Assembly (NCBI GenBank): GCA_902568975.1
Contig: CACFSO010000007.1
Location: 1-50,930 of the forward strand
DNA length: 50,930 nt
DNA from: an uncultured Pelagibacteraceae bacterium
GTDB taxonomy: Bacteria > Pseudomonadota > Alphaproteobacteria > Pelagibacterales > Pelagibacteraceae
Reading direction: 5' to 3'
This document shows, piece after piece, positions 1 to 7,490 of the stretch. The translations under genes were made by a program, and so were the position numbers. Under the pieces are notes generated by a model. The model searched no databases. It was not told the DNA's origin and saw nothing but the letters and a program-made list of their open reading frames with translations. How positions within the stretch are numbered: the first letter of the stretch is position 1; each line of letters opens with the position of its first letter.

Positions 1-358
1 CTTTAGGAGCTTCGTCTTTCTTTTCTCCAGGACTAACTTCTTTAGTTTCTTCTTTTTTTCGATCTTTTTTTGGAATAGCTTTTTGAGGATTATTTCCTTT
101 TTTGGGCATTGCAATAATTTGTTTTTCACCAAGAATTCTTGCTACTCTGATTGTTGGTTGTGCTCCCTGACTTAGCCAATATTTAATTCTTTCTAGTTCT
201 AAACCCACTCTTTCTTTTTTCTCTTTGGGCATAAGAGGATTAAAAAATCCTAATTTTTCAATAAATCTTCCATCTCTTGAAAACCTACTATCTGCAACGA
301 CTATTTTATATACGGGTCTTTTCTTTGTTCCCCCCATTGACAATCTTAATTTTAACAT
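1..358 (-). CDS. rpsP: 30S ribosomal protein S16 (3' end outside window)
   Basis: S16 is a small-subunit protein needed for 30S assembly. The translation starts [20 protein letters not shown] and continues through [20 protein letters not shown], the classic S16 signature. The ATG at 356-358 follows a good ribosome binding site (AAGGAG). After about residue 80 the protein runs into a Lys/Glu/Pro-rich tail ([19 protein letters not shown]) that continues past the left edge. S16 is usually 80-90 residues, so this copy carries a charged extension of at least 35 residues. It lies 16 bases downstream of ffh and is probably co-transcribed with it; ffh-rpsP is a common bacterial order. Identity is certain; only the C-terminus is missing. 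Confidence 0.96.
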   Translation of the reverse strand, partial: MLKLRLSMGGTKKRPVYKIVVADSRFSRDGRFIEKLGFFNPLMPKEKKERVGLELERIKYWLSQGAQPTIRVARILGEKQIIAMPKKGNNPQKAIPKKDRKKEETKEVSPGEKKDEAPK

Positions 359-374
359 TTTTCTCCTTTTTATA

Positions 375-1733
375 TTATTTTATTTGGTTAAAAAGCTCTG
401 GCGGTATTCCTTTGTCTGCCATTCCCTTCATATTTCCTTTTGACATCTTTTTCATCATTTCAGACATCATTTTAAATTGTTTCAACAATTTATTGATAGT
501 GGCTACATCAGTACCAGAGCCATTAGCAATTCTTTTTTTTCTTGAACCATCTATGATTTTTGGATTTTCTCTTTCTTTGTTTGTCATTGATAAAATTACA
601 GCTTCATTCTGAGTAATTATTTTTTCATCTACTCCTGCTTGATCCATTTGTGATTTAACTTTTGAAACACCTGGTAAAAACGACATGATGCCTTCAATTC
701 CTCCCATTTTTTTCATTTGTTTTAGTTGGGACAAGTAGTCTTGTAGTGAAAACTGACCTTTTTTTAATTTTTCCTCTGTTTTTTTTAATTTTTCTTGATC
801 TAAATCTTCAGTAGCTTTTTCTACAAGCGAAACTATATCTCCCATTCCTAAAATTCTGTTTGCTATTCTGTCAGGATAAAAGGCTTCTAAATTGTCAATT
901 TTTTCACCTGTACCTAAAAATTTAATAGGCACATTTGCAACTTGTTTCATACTTAAAGCTGCTCCCCCTCTTCCATCGCCATCTGATCTTGTAAGAATTA
1001 TTCCCGTTAAATTAACAGTACTTTTGAATTCTTTTGCTACATTAGCCGCAACTTGACCGGTTAAAGAATCTGCAACAAGAAATGTTTCTGTAGGATTTGT
1101 AATGCTCTCTATTTGTTTTATTTCACTCATCATCTGTAAATCTATTTGAGTTCTTCCGGCGGTATCAAACAAAATAACTTCTGATCCATTTAAATTTGCA
1201 GCACTAACTGCTCTTCTACAAATATCTTCTGGTAACTGACCTTGAATAATAGGCAAAGTATTAATATTGTTTTGCTCACCAAGTAATTTTAACTGCTCTT
1301 GTGCTGCAGGACGGTACACATCCAAACTAACCATCATTACTTTTTTTTTATTATTTTTTTCTAAAAATTTTGCAATTTTTGCTGTTGTAGTAGTTTTTCC
1401 AGATCCCTGAAGTCCAATCATCATAATAGGAACTGGCGGAACCGAATTAAGATTTATTCCTGAATTAATATCTCCTAATAAAGAAACAAGTTCATCATAT
1501 ACTATTTTAACAACCATCTCTCCAGGAGAAGTTGAACGAATAATTTCTTGTCCTAAAGCTTTAGGTTTAACATTTTTAATAAATTCTTTAGCTACTTCCA
1601 ATGAAACATCTGCTTCTAAAAGCGCTAATCTTATATTTCTTAAGCTTTCATCAACCTGTTTTTCATCAAGTGATGGTGACTTCTTTAGCGAAGAAAATAC
1701 TTCTTCAAATTTATTTGTTAAATTTTCAAACAT
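375..1733 (-). CDS. ffh: Signal recognition particle protein Ffh (SRP54)
   Basis: Ffh is the GTPase that binds signal sequences and the SRP RNA and delivers ribosomes to FtsY at the membrane. The 452 residues show the N domain (1-95), then the G domain with G1 [10 protein letters not shown] (107-116), DVYRPAA (138-144), DTAGR (190-194) and the G4/G5 region [10 protein letters not shown] (248-257), then a methionine-rich M domain (about 320-440, with MMSEMMKKM near 422-430). The usual TKxDG reads TRSDG, a conservative change common in Ffh. The length is normal. It starts at ATG 1731-1733 behind GGAAAG, which adjoins a structured leader (1734-1838). rpsP follows 16 bases downstream. The SRP receptor gene ftsY lies just beyond the divergent dapF. 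Confidence 0.98.
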   Translation of the reverse strand: MFENLTNKFEEVFSSLKKSPSLDEKQVDESLRNIRLALLEADVSLEVAKEFIKNVKPKALGQEIIRSTSPGEMVVKIVYDELVSLLGDINSGINLNSVPPVPIMMIGLQGSGKTTTTAKIAKFLEKNNKKKVMMVSLDVYRPAAQEQLKLLGEQNNINTLPIIQGQLPEDICRRAVSAANLNGSEVILFDTAGRTQIDLQMMSEIKQIESITNPTETFLVADSLTGQVAANVAKEFKSTVNLTGIILTRSDGDGRGGAALSMKQVANVPIKFLGTGEKIDNLEAFYPDRIANRILGMGDIVSLVEKATEDLDQEKLKKTEEKLKKGQFSLQDYLSQLKQMKKMGGIEGIMSFLPGVSKVKSQMDQAGVDEKIITQNEAVILSMTNKERENPKIIDGSRKKRIANGSGTDVATINKLLKQFKMMSEMMKKMSKGNMKGMADKGIPPELFNQIK

Positions 1734-1838
1734 AATTCTTTCCAGCAGTTATCGCACCAGTGGGCGAACCCTCGCTGACTGGTGTCGATCTCTTTGTTAA
1801 CAAAGACACCGCAAATTGCTGTTTTTTGCGGAAACGGC
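1734..1838 (-). promoter_or_regulatory. Structured 5' leader RNA of ffh
   Basis: This leader is visibly GC-richer than its surroundings and carries several perfect stems (plus-strand positions). These are CCGCAAA 1809-1815 with TTTGCGG 1825-1831; TCTTTG 1791-1796 with CAAAGA 1801-1806 closing a TTAA loop; and CACCAGT 1755-1761 with ACTGGTG 1778-1784, enclosing GCGA 1764-1767 with TCGC 1772-1775. An alternative stem GGTGTC 1781-1786 with GACACC 1805-1810 excludes two of these. The loop TGCTG (1817-1821) can pair with CAGCA (1743-1747), which abuts the ffh ribosome binding site, forming a pseudoknot. Comparative work on Pelagibacter has reported a cis-regulatory RNA ahead of ffh, and this is probably that element. 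The ligand, or whether Ffh itself is sensed, cannot be read from the sequence. It is not the SRP RNA: the conserved GGAAGGAAGCAG domain is absent. Confidence 0.75.
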
Positions 1839-1843
1839 AACAA

Positions 1844-1869
1844 ATTATAATAGAGGTTCAAAAAGTCAA
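1844..1869 (-). promoter_or_regulatory. Candidate sigma-70 promoter of ffh-rpsP
   Basis: On the minus strand TTGACT (plus 1864-1869) is followed by TATAAT (plus 1844-1849). Both hexamers are near consensus, but the spacer is only 14 bases, shorter than the usual 16-18. Transcription would begin near 1837 and produce the structured leader. The start of the divergent dapF lies 25 bases beyond the -35 box, so both promoters must share this short gap. Confidence 0.5.
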
Positions 1870-1893
1870 TAAATAAGTTAAGTATTTAATTAT

Positions 1894-2703
1894 ATGGAAT
1901 TTAAAGCTTTTAAAATGGATGGTTTGGGAAATGATTTTTTAATCATAGACAGAAGAAAACTTGAATTTTATCTAAGTAAAGAAGAAATAATTAAATTGGG
2001 AAAAAGAGACCATATTGGTTTTGATCAAGTTATCTTTATAGAAAAAGAAGATGATTCTTTTATACCAATAACCATATTTAATTCAGATGGAAATGAAGTA
2101 AGCGCATGTGGTAATGGTAGTAGGTGTGTAGCATATATAATTGGTAAAGAGAAAAATGAAGAAAATATTTTACTTAAAACATCTAATAGAATTTTAAAAG
2201 CTAATATTGTTGAAAATCTTAAAGTGAAAATTAATATGGGTAAACCAGTTTTTGATTGGCAAAAAATTCCATTAGCAAAAAATTTGGATAATAAAAATAT
2301 TTCAATTAATATAGATGGAAAAGAATTTAAGGAGGGTTTTGCTTTAAATGTAGGAAATCCTCATATAGTTTTTTTTGTAAATAACTGTCTAAACTATGAT
2401 TTAAAAAAAATTGGTCCTTTAATTGAAAACCATAAGTTATTTCCTGAAAAAATAAATGTTACTTTTGCACAGGTTATAAATCAAAATAATATACTAGTAA
2501 ATGTATGGGAACGTGGTGCTGGATTGACAAAGGCTTGTGGTACTGCGGCTTGTGCAACTGCTGTTGCTGGATTTATGAAAGGTATAAGTAATAAAAATTG
2601 TAATATTAAATTTAAGGAAGGTATTTTAAATTTAGAATATGAAGATCAAATTTTTATGACAGGACCGGTATCAGAAATAAAAAAAATAAAAATTAAAATC
2701 TAA
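1894..2703 (+). CDS. dapF: Diaminopimelate epimerase
   Basis: DapF interconverts LL- and meso-diaminopimelate, giving the lysine precursor and the cross-linking residue of peptidoglycan. The 269-residue cytosolic enzyme begins MEFKAFKMDGLGNDF. It carries both catalytic cysteines, Cys72 in SACGNGSRC and Cys215 in KACGTAAC, each in its family signature. The N- and C-terminal halves show the expected pseudo-symmetric fold. No Shine-Dalgarno sequence is visible before the ATG. The stop codon overlaps the ftsY start (TAATG), so translation of the two is coupled. It diverges from ffh over a 160-base gap. Confidence 0.97.
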   Translation: MEFKAFKMDGLGNDFLIIDRRKLEFYLSKEEIIKLGKRDHIGFDQVIFIEKEDDSFIPITIFNSDGNEVSACGNGSRCVAYIIGKEKNEENILLKTSNRILKANIVENLKVKINMGKPVFDWQKIPLAKNLDNKNISINIDGKEFKEGFALNVGNPHIVFFVNNCLNYDLKKIGPLIENHKLFPEKINVTFAQVINQNNILVNVWERGAGLTKACGTAACATAVAGFMKGISNKNCNIKFKEGILNLEYEDQIFMTGPVSEIKKIKIKI

Positions 2704-3620
2704 TGAAAATTTTCGAAAAATTTAAAATAGGATTTAAAAAAAGTGCAGAAAAAATTACATCAGGATTAAAAGAAATAATTATAAAAAAGGAAATTGATGA
2801 TGAAATCCTTGATAAAATTGAAGAATTTTTAATTAGTTCCGATGTTGGAATTGAAGCATCATCAGAAATAAAAAATAAAATTTCTGGCAAAAAAATTGAT
2901 CCAAATCTGAATTCAATTGATGAAGTAAATAAAATTCTGAAACAATATATAATTGATTTGATGAAACCTTTGGAAAAAGAAAATTTTTTTATAAAAAAAA
3001 ACAAACTAAATGTAATTTTAGTTGCAGGAGTAAATGGAGCAGGAAAAACTACTACAATTGGGAAATTAGGAAAAATACTTAAAGAGAGTCAAAATAAAAT
3101 ATTATTTACTGCATGTGATACCTTTAGAGCTGCAGCAATTGAGCAACTTGAAAATTGGGCAAATAAAATTGAAGTTGAAATTATTAAATCTACTTCGGGT
3201 TCAGACCCTGCTTCAGTAGCTTACAAAGCTTTAGAGTATGCAAAAAATAATAGTTTTAACGAAGTAATTATTGATACTGCAGGAAGATTACAAAATAAGA
3301 AAAATCTAATGGATGAATATAGAAAAATTGCAAATGTTACAAAAAAAATTGATGAAACTTCCCCCCATGAAGTAATTTTAGTTTTAGATGCAACCTCAGG
3401 TCAAAATATTATTAACCAAGTTGAAGAATTTAATAAAATTATTTCTTTAACTGGATTAATTATGACAAAATTAGATGGAACAGCAAAAGGAGGTATATTA
3501 ATTGCAATTGCAAAAAAATATAAAATTCCAATTATCGGTTTGGGTCTAGGTGAAAAAGAAGATGATTTACAAATTTTTAAAGCTGAGAAATTTGCTGATG
3601 CCTTTATTAATTTTAATTAA
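2703..3620 (+). CDS. ftsY: Signal recognition particle receptor FtsY
   Basis: FtsY is the membrane-associated GTPase that pairs with Ffh to dock ribosome-nascent chains at SecYEG. The 305 residues cover the N domain and the G domain: G1 GVNGAGKTTT (109-118), DTFRAAA (139-145), DTAGR (191-195), TKLDGTAKGG (255-264) and GLGEKEDDL near the end. There is no acidic A domain. The N-terminal helix (MKIFEKFKIGFKKSAEK) is basic and amphipathic, as in other short alphaproteobacterial FtsY that bind lipid directly. Its start overlaps the dapF stop. Its 3' end overlaps a convergent gene by 8 bases at TTAATTAA. Confidence 0.97.
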   Translation: MKIFEKFKIGFKKSAEKITSGLKEIIIKKEIDDEILDKIEEFLISSDVGIEASSEIKNKISGKKIDPNLNSIDEVNKILKQYIIDLMKPLEKENFFIKKNKLNVILVAGVNGAGKTTTIGKLGKILKESQNKILFTACDTFRAAAIEQLENWANKIEVEIIKSTSGSDPASVAYKALEYAKNNSFNEVIIDTAGRLQNKKNLMDEYRKIANVTKKIDETSPHEVILVLDATSGQNIINQVEEFNKIISLTGLIMTKLDGTAKGGILIAIAKKYKIPIIGLGLGEKEDDLQIFKAEKFADAFINFN

Positions 3621-4161
3621 TTAAATTATTTGAAATTAAGGGCTTAAATAATGTGCAATTATATTTAGATTCTAAATTTCTAAAACCGCAATTTTGAGCA
3701 TAACTTGAAATTATAAAATCTAGCTTTCCAATATTATCTTGGATTTTTAATTCTTTTTTTTTTATATTAAACTGTAAATTATTTTTTAAATTTTTTTTAG
3801 CACTTACCATCACTAGCGTATTATTATCACTCAATAAATAATAAGCAAAATCTTCTGGAAAAACTGGAAAATCATAACTAGATAAAATTTTTTTTGCTTT
3901 TTTGGGGAACCATTCATAAGATATTAAGGGAAGGTCAATTTTGGTTATATGGTCATATATATAAAGATCCTGTGGAAAGTTATTTATATAATTAGAATTT
4001 TCACCTTTTGCCAAAATAGCTTTTTCTCTATTTTTAAAATATAAGGTAAAATCTTTATTATAAGACTCCATTTTTCCTACAAAAAATATATCATCAATAT
4101 TTTCTGAAAAACTATATGTAAATGAAAATACAAAAATAAAAAAAAATGATAAAAATTTCAT
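3613..4161 (-). CDS. Hypothetical exported protein
   Basis: I do not recognise a family. The 182-residue product opens with a clear Sec signal peptide (MKFLSFFFIFVFSFTYSFS, likely cleaved before ENID) and has no later membrane segment, so it should be periplasmic. The mature part is rich in Lys, Asn, Tyr and Phe, with YSYEWFPKKAKKIL-like basic stretches. Two cysteines (in QNCGF and KYNCTLF) lie near the C-terminus and could form a disulfide. The 8-base convergent overlap with ftsY and the absence of internal stops support a real gene. The 70-base gap to the divergent MFS gene presumably holds its promoter. Confidence 0.75.
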   Translation of the reverse strand: MKFLSFFFIFVFSFTYSFSENIDDIFFVGKMESYNKDFTLYFKNREKAILAKGENSNYINNFPQDLYIYDHITKIDLPLISYEWFPKKAKKILSSYDFPVFPEDFAYYLLSDNNTLVMVSAKKNLKNNLQFNIKKKELKIQDNIGKLDFIISSYAQNCGFRNLESKYNCTLFKPLISNNLIN

Positions 4162-4231
4162 TAATTATTTTTAATAAAAAAATTTGTAAATGATGTGACT
4201 TAATTATGTGTAAAATAAGATTTTAAAATTT

Positions 4232-5452
4232 ATGAAAAAAATTTTCAATTTTGCCTTGTATGATTTTGCAAATTCCGCTTTTACAACTATTATAATTACT
4301 TTCATTTTTTCAACTTATTTTGCTAAAGAAATAGCTCCAAATCCAATTTTGGGACAATCATATTGGGGGTGGACCATTGGTATTACAGGAATAGTAGTAG
4401 CAATAATTGGTCCAATATTAGGAAATTTTGCAGATAAAAAAAAATTTACAGAATTTTTTATTAAAATATTTACAGTTATTTGTATCAGTTTAACTTGCCT
4501 TTTATGGTTTTCAAAACCTTCGGAAAAATATCTATTATATACTTTATTAATAGTAGGTTTAGCTAACATATTTTATGAGTTAAGTTTAATTTTTTATAAT
4601 TCAATTTTAAAAAGAATTTCTAATAATAAAAATTTAGGAAAATCTTCAGGTTTTAGTTTTGGATTAGGTTATGTTGGTGGAATACTAATATTAATTATTT
4701 GCATAAAAATTTTTATCGATAATAGCGATTTACCTTTTGGATTAACAAAAGAAAATTTTGAAAATATAAGAGCAACCTCAATAGTCGTAGCGTTGTGGTA
4801 TTTAATTTTTTCTATGCCATTTATGCTTTCTTTAAAAAAAATAACAATAAAAAATAGATATCAGAAAGATAAAAAAAATATTAAAGACTTAGTTTGGAAT
4901 AAAGGATTGAATAATATTGGAAAGTTTTTACTAGCACGAATGCTTTATGCGGATGGGTTAAATGCAATAATTGTAATGGGTGGAATATTTGCAGTTGGTG
5001 TATTTAATTTAGAAATTAAGGACTTATTAATATTATCAATATTAATGAACGTAACTGCATTTTCAGGAGCAATAATAGGAGGTTATGCAAATGATAAATT
5101 TAATTCTAAATCAGTAATTATTTTTTCTTTATTAGGTTTAATTATTTCTTCAGCTATAATACTTTTTTTAAAAACAAAAATATTTTTCTTAATTTTTGCT
5201 TCTATTAATGGCTTTTTTATTGGGCCAATACAATCAGCAAGCAGAGTATTTATAAGTAGATCAATAAATGAAAATAACCAGGCATCAGGCTTTGGGCTAT
5301 TTGCTTTATCTGGTAAATTAACTTCTTTTATTGGTCCAATTCTAGTCAGTACAATTACATTTATAACAAATAGTCAAAGAATTGGCTTTTCATCTGCAAT
5401 ATTTCTTCTGTTAATTGGCTTGTTAATTTTACTAAAAGTAAAAAAAAATTAA
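4232..5452 (+). CDS. MFS transporter, UMF1/Atg22-like family
   Basis: This 406-residue protein has about 12 predicted membrane helices. Its N-terminus is typical of the UMF1 (Atg22-like) branch of the major facilitator superfamily: LYDFANSAF at 8-16, then a glycine-rich helix and GNFADKKK in the first cytoplasmic loop. The second half has the matching ARMLYADGLNAI and GGYANDKFNSK motifs. Atg22 exports amino acids from yeast vacuoles; bacterial UMF1 substrates are mostly unknown, so none is assigned. It stands alone on the plus strand. Its TAA stop interlocks with that of the convergent hydrolase gene within one TTAA. Confidence 0.88.
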   Translation: MKKIFNFALYDFANSAFTTIIITFIFSTYFAKEIAPNPILGQSYWGWTIGITGIVVAIIGPILGNFADKKKFTEFFIKIFTVICISLTCLLWFSKPSEKYLLYTLLIVGLANIFYELSLIFYNSILKRISNNKNLGKSSGFSFGLGYVGGILILIICIKIFIDNSDLPFGLTKENFENIRATSIVVALWYLIFSMPFMLSLKKITIKNRYQKDKKNIKDLVWNKGLNNIGKFLLARMLYADGLNAIIVMGGIFAVGVFNLEIKDLLILSILMNVTAFSGAIIGGYANDKFNSKSVIIFSLLGLIISSAIILFLKTKIFFLIFASINGFFIGPIQSASRVFISRSINENNQASGFGLFALSGKLTSFIGPILVSTITFITNSQRIGFSSAIFLLLIGLLILLKVKKN

Positions 5453-6267
5453 TCTAGTTGATTAAGAAATAATTGAATATTTTTTACTAATTTATCATCA
5501 AAATTCATCATATGATCATCTGTGTCAGTGAAATACTGGAATTTTTTTATATTAGCTATTTCATAAATTTTTTTTCCCATATAAAAAGGAACGACATTAT
5601 CTTTTTTTCCATGCATTACTAATAAGGGGGATTTCAAATTTTTAACTTTTTTTTTGTTCTCATACGTATCTTTCAGTAAAAGACGAACTGGGAAAAATGG
5701 ATAATATTTTTGACCAAGATCAATCATTGAAGTAAAAGGAGCTTCTAAAATAACTCCAGCAAATTTTTTATTTTGTCCTATCTCTATTGCAACAGCTGTT
5801 CCTAGGGACTCTCCATATAAAATAATATTTTCTTCAAATATTCCATTTGATATTAACCATTCAATAGCACTTTTTGCATCTTCGTATAAACCCGTTTCTG
5901 TTGGCTTTCCTGTGCTACCACTATAACCTCTCCAACCTATAATTAGAAAATTCAAATCAAGATTTCCTAGTAAATTCAATTTGTAAATTCTGTTTTCTAA
6001 ATTACCTGCATTACCATGAAAAAAAAGAATAGTTTTTTTATTAATATCTTTAAAATGAAACCATCCATTTAAATTTATATTTTCTTTTACATTAATATTA
6101 ATTATTTCCACTTTATGTATTAAACCTTCTTCCTTAACATTTTGAGTAAAATGAGAAGGTGAAGAAGGATGATACAAAAGATTTCTTTGAAAAATATAAA
6201 CAATTAACGTAATTAGAAAATAAATTAATAATAATAATAAAAAAATTTTAAAATAAATATTACTCAT
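5449..6267 (-). CDS. Alpha/beta hydrolase, BEM46/YfhR-like, membrane-anchored
   Basis: This 272-residue serine hydrolase has one N-terminal membrane helix (about 7-26) and then an alpha/beta fold. Visible landmarks are the oxyanion region FFHGNAGN (82-89), GWRGYSGSTGKPTE (111-124), the nucleophile elbow GESLG with Ser154, the acid in HGKKDNVVP (Asp223) and the base in TDDHMMNF (His252). This is the BEM46 arrangement; substrates in that family are poorly defined. The gene follows the MFS gene by 2 bases on the minus strand, at the end of the TRAP transcription unit. A role in releasing or processing an imported ester is possible but unproven. Confidence 0.9.
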   Translation of the reverse strand: MSNIYFKIFLLLLLIYFLITLIVYIFQRNLLYHPSSPSHFTQNVKEEGLIHKVEIININVKENINLNGWFHFKDINKKTILFFHGNAGNLENRIYKLNLLGNLDLNFLIIGWRGYSGSTGKPTETGLYEDAKSAIEWLISNGIFEENIILYGESLGTAVAIEIGQNKKFAGVILEAPFTSMIDLGQKYYPFFPVRLLLKDTYENKKKVKNLKSPLLVMHGKKDNVVPFYMGKKIYEIANIKKFQYFTDTDDHMMNFDDKLVKNIQLFLNQLD

Positions 6268-6269
6268 TT

Positions 6270-7481
6270 TTATTTATTTTTTACAATAAAATATAAGTAG
6301 CACATTATACATATTAACAAATAAACAAAAAAAGATATTTTAAAACTTACAATTTCACTCATACCTAAAAATTGTGATAAATCTATAACCAAACCTATTC
6401 CCCATTGCATTATGAATGTACCTACAAAAATAAGTAGATTAAATGATGTAAGTGATTTTCCTGCCAAGCTTGTTGGAAAAGACAATGCGACAGCAGGCTG
6501 GGTAAGGGTCAATACAATTGAAGTAAGTAAATAAATTGTAAAATGTATTGCGCCAGCATTTTCACCTAAAATAATAATAATAAGTAAAGATAAATAACTA
6601 ATAGGCAATCCAAACTTTATTAATTTTACAGACTCAAAACCAAGTTTTGTAATTTTAGGCAAAATGTATCCAAAAACAAAAAAAGCTACTAACATTGTGG
6701 CATTTATCCAAAAAAGTCCTTTTGCACTATCTAGAGGATTATAACCTGTAACTCTAACCATCCATGGTCCAGCCCATAAAGTTTGAATTGCAACAATTCC
6801 ACCATAATTAAATAAACCAAGAGGAATTGTGCTTTTAAAAAATTTATTTTTCCATATATCTGATAATGAACCAGAATTTTTTTCATTATTATTATTTACT
6901 TCATTTTTCCATGAAGGAATAAAAAGCATTGTCAGCGTTATAACAATAAATATTAAAGCAGTAATTATAACAAAAATCCATCTCCAACCAATAATTGGTA
7001 ATAAAATTTGTACCGGCAATGTTGAAAAAACAAAACCCATTGACAGTACCATTAACATCCAAGCATTTGCTCTTTGCTGATACTCGTCAGCAAACCAAAT
7101 TCTGTAACCAGTTAAAGGTCCCATCAAACAAGCACTAACTCCAATGCCTATTAAAATTCTTGATATAAGCAAACCAGCAAAATTTTGAGCCAAAGCAAAA
7201 GCTGATGTACCAATTATTGCAATTAATAAAAATGAGGAAACAATTTTTTTAGGACCATATTTGTCGAGTAAATATCCAAGTGGTATTTGCATTGATGCAA
7301 ATCCCAAAAAATAACCACCTGCTAATAACCCTAAGTTACCAGCATTTAAATTAAATTCGGAAGTTAATAAAGGAGATAAAGTCGCAGTAATTGCTCTTAA
7401 TAGTGCTGATATAAAATATCCGCAAGCAAAAACAAAAAAAATTAAAACCGCTTTTTTGATCGGTAAAATATTTTTTTCCAT
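6270..7481 (-). CDS. MFS transporter, substrate unknown
   Basis: This 403-residue major facilitator protein has about 12 membrane helices. The loop 2-3 signature reads GYLLDKYGPKK (about 68-78), matching the MFS GxLaDrxGrkr motif, and SRILIGIGVSACLMGPLTG forms helix 4. It contains the SFPTSLAGKSLTSFNLLIF segment seen in many proteobacterial anion or dicarboxylate carriers, but no substrate can be assigned. It lies 9 bases downstream of dctM and 2 bases upstream of the hydrolase gene, so it is probably expressed with the TRAP transporter. A related organic acid, imported or exported, is a reasonable guess. Confidence 0.88.
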   Translation of the reverse strand: MEKNILPIKKAVLIFFVFACGYFISALLRAITATLSPLLTSEFNLNAGNLGLLAGGYFLGFASMQIPLGYLLDKYGPKKIVSSFLLIAIIGTSAFALAQNFAGLLISRILIGIGVSACLMGPLTGYRIWFADEYQQRANAWMLMVLSMGFVFSTLPVQILLPIIGWRWIFVIITALIFIVITLTMLFIPSWKNEVNNNNEKNSGSLSDIWKNKFFKSTIPLGLFNYGGIVAIQTLWAGPWMVRVTGYNPLDSAKGLFWINATMLVAFFVFGYILPKITKLGFESVKLIKFGLPISYLSLLIIIILGENAGAIHFTIYLLTSIVLTLTQPAVALSFPTSLAGKSLTSFNLLIFVGTFIMQWGIGLVIDLSQFLGMSEIVSFKISFFVYLLICIMCYLYFIVKNK

Positions 7482-7490
7482 TAATTTAAA

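Noticed and set aside
277..612. Plus-strand open frame across the rpsP-ffh junction
   Set aside because: It is antisense to two clearly identified genes and covers their junction. The hydrophobic translation is a shadow of AT-rich coding sequence.
1734..1838. SRP (4.5S) RNA gene next to ffh
   Set aside because: The conserved domain IV sequence (GGAAGGAAGCAG with its two internal loops) is absent. The stems instead form a leader ending at the ffh ribosome binding site.
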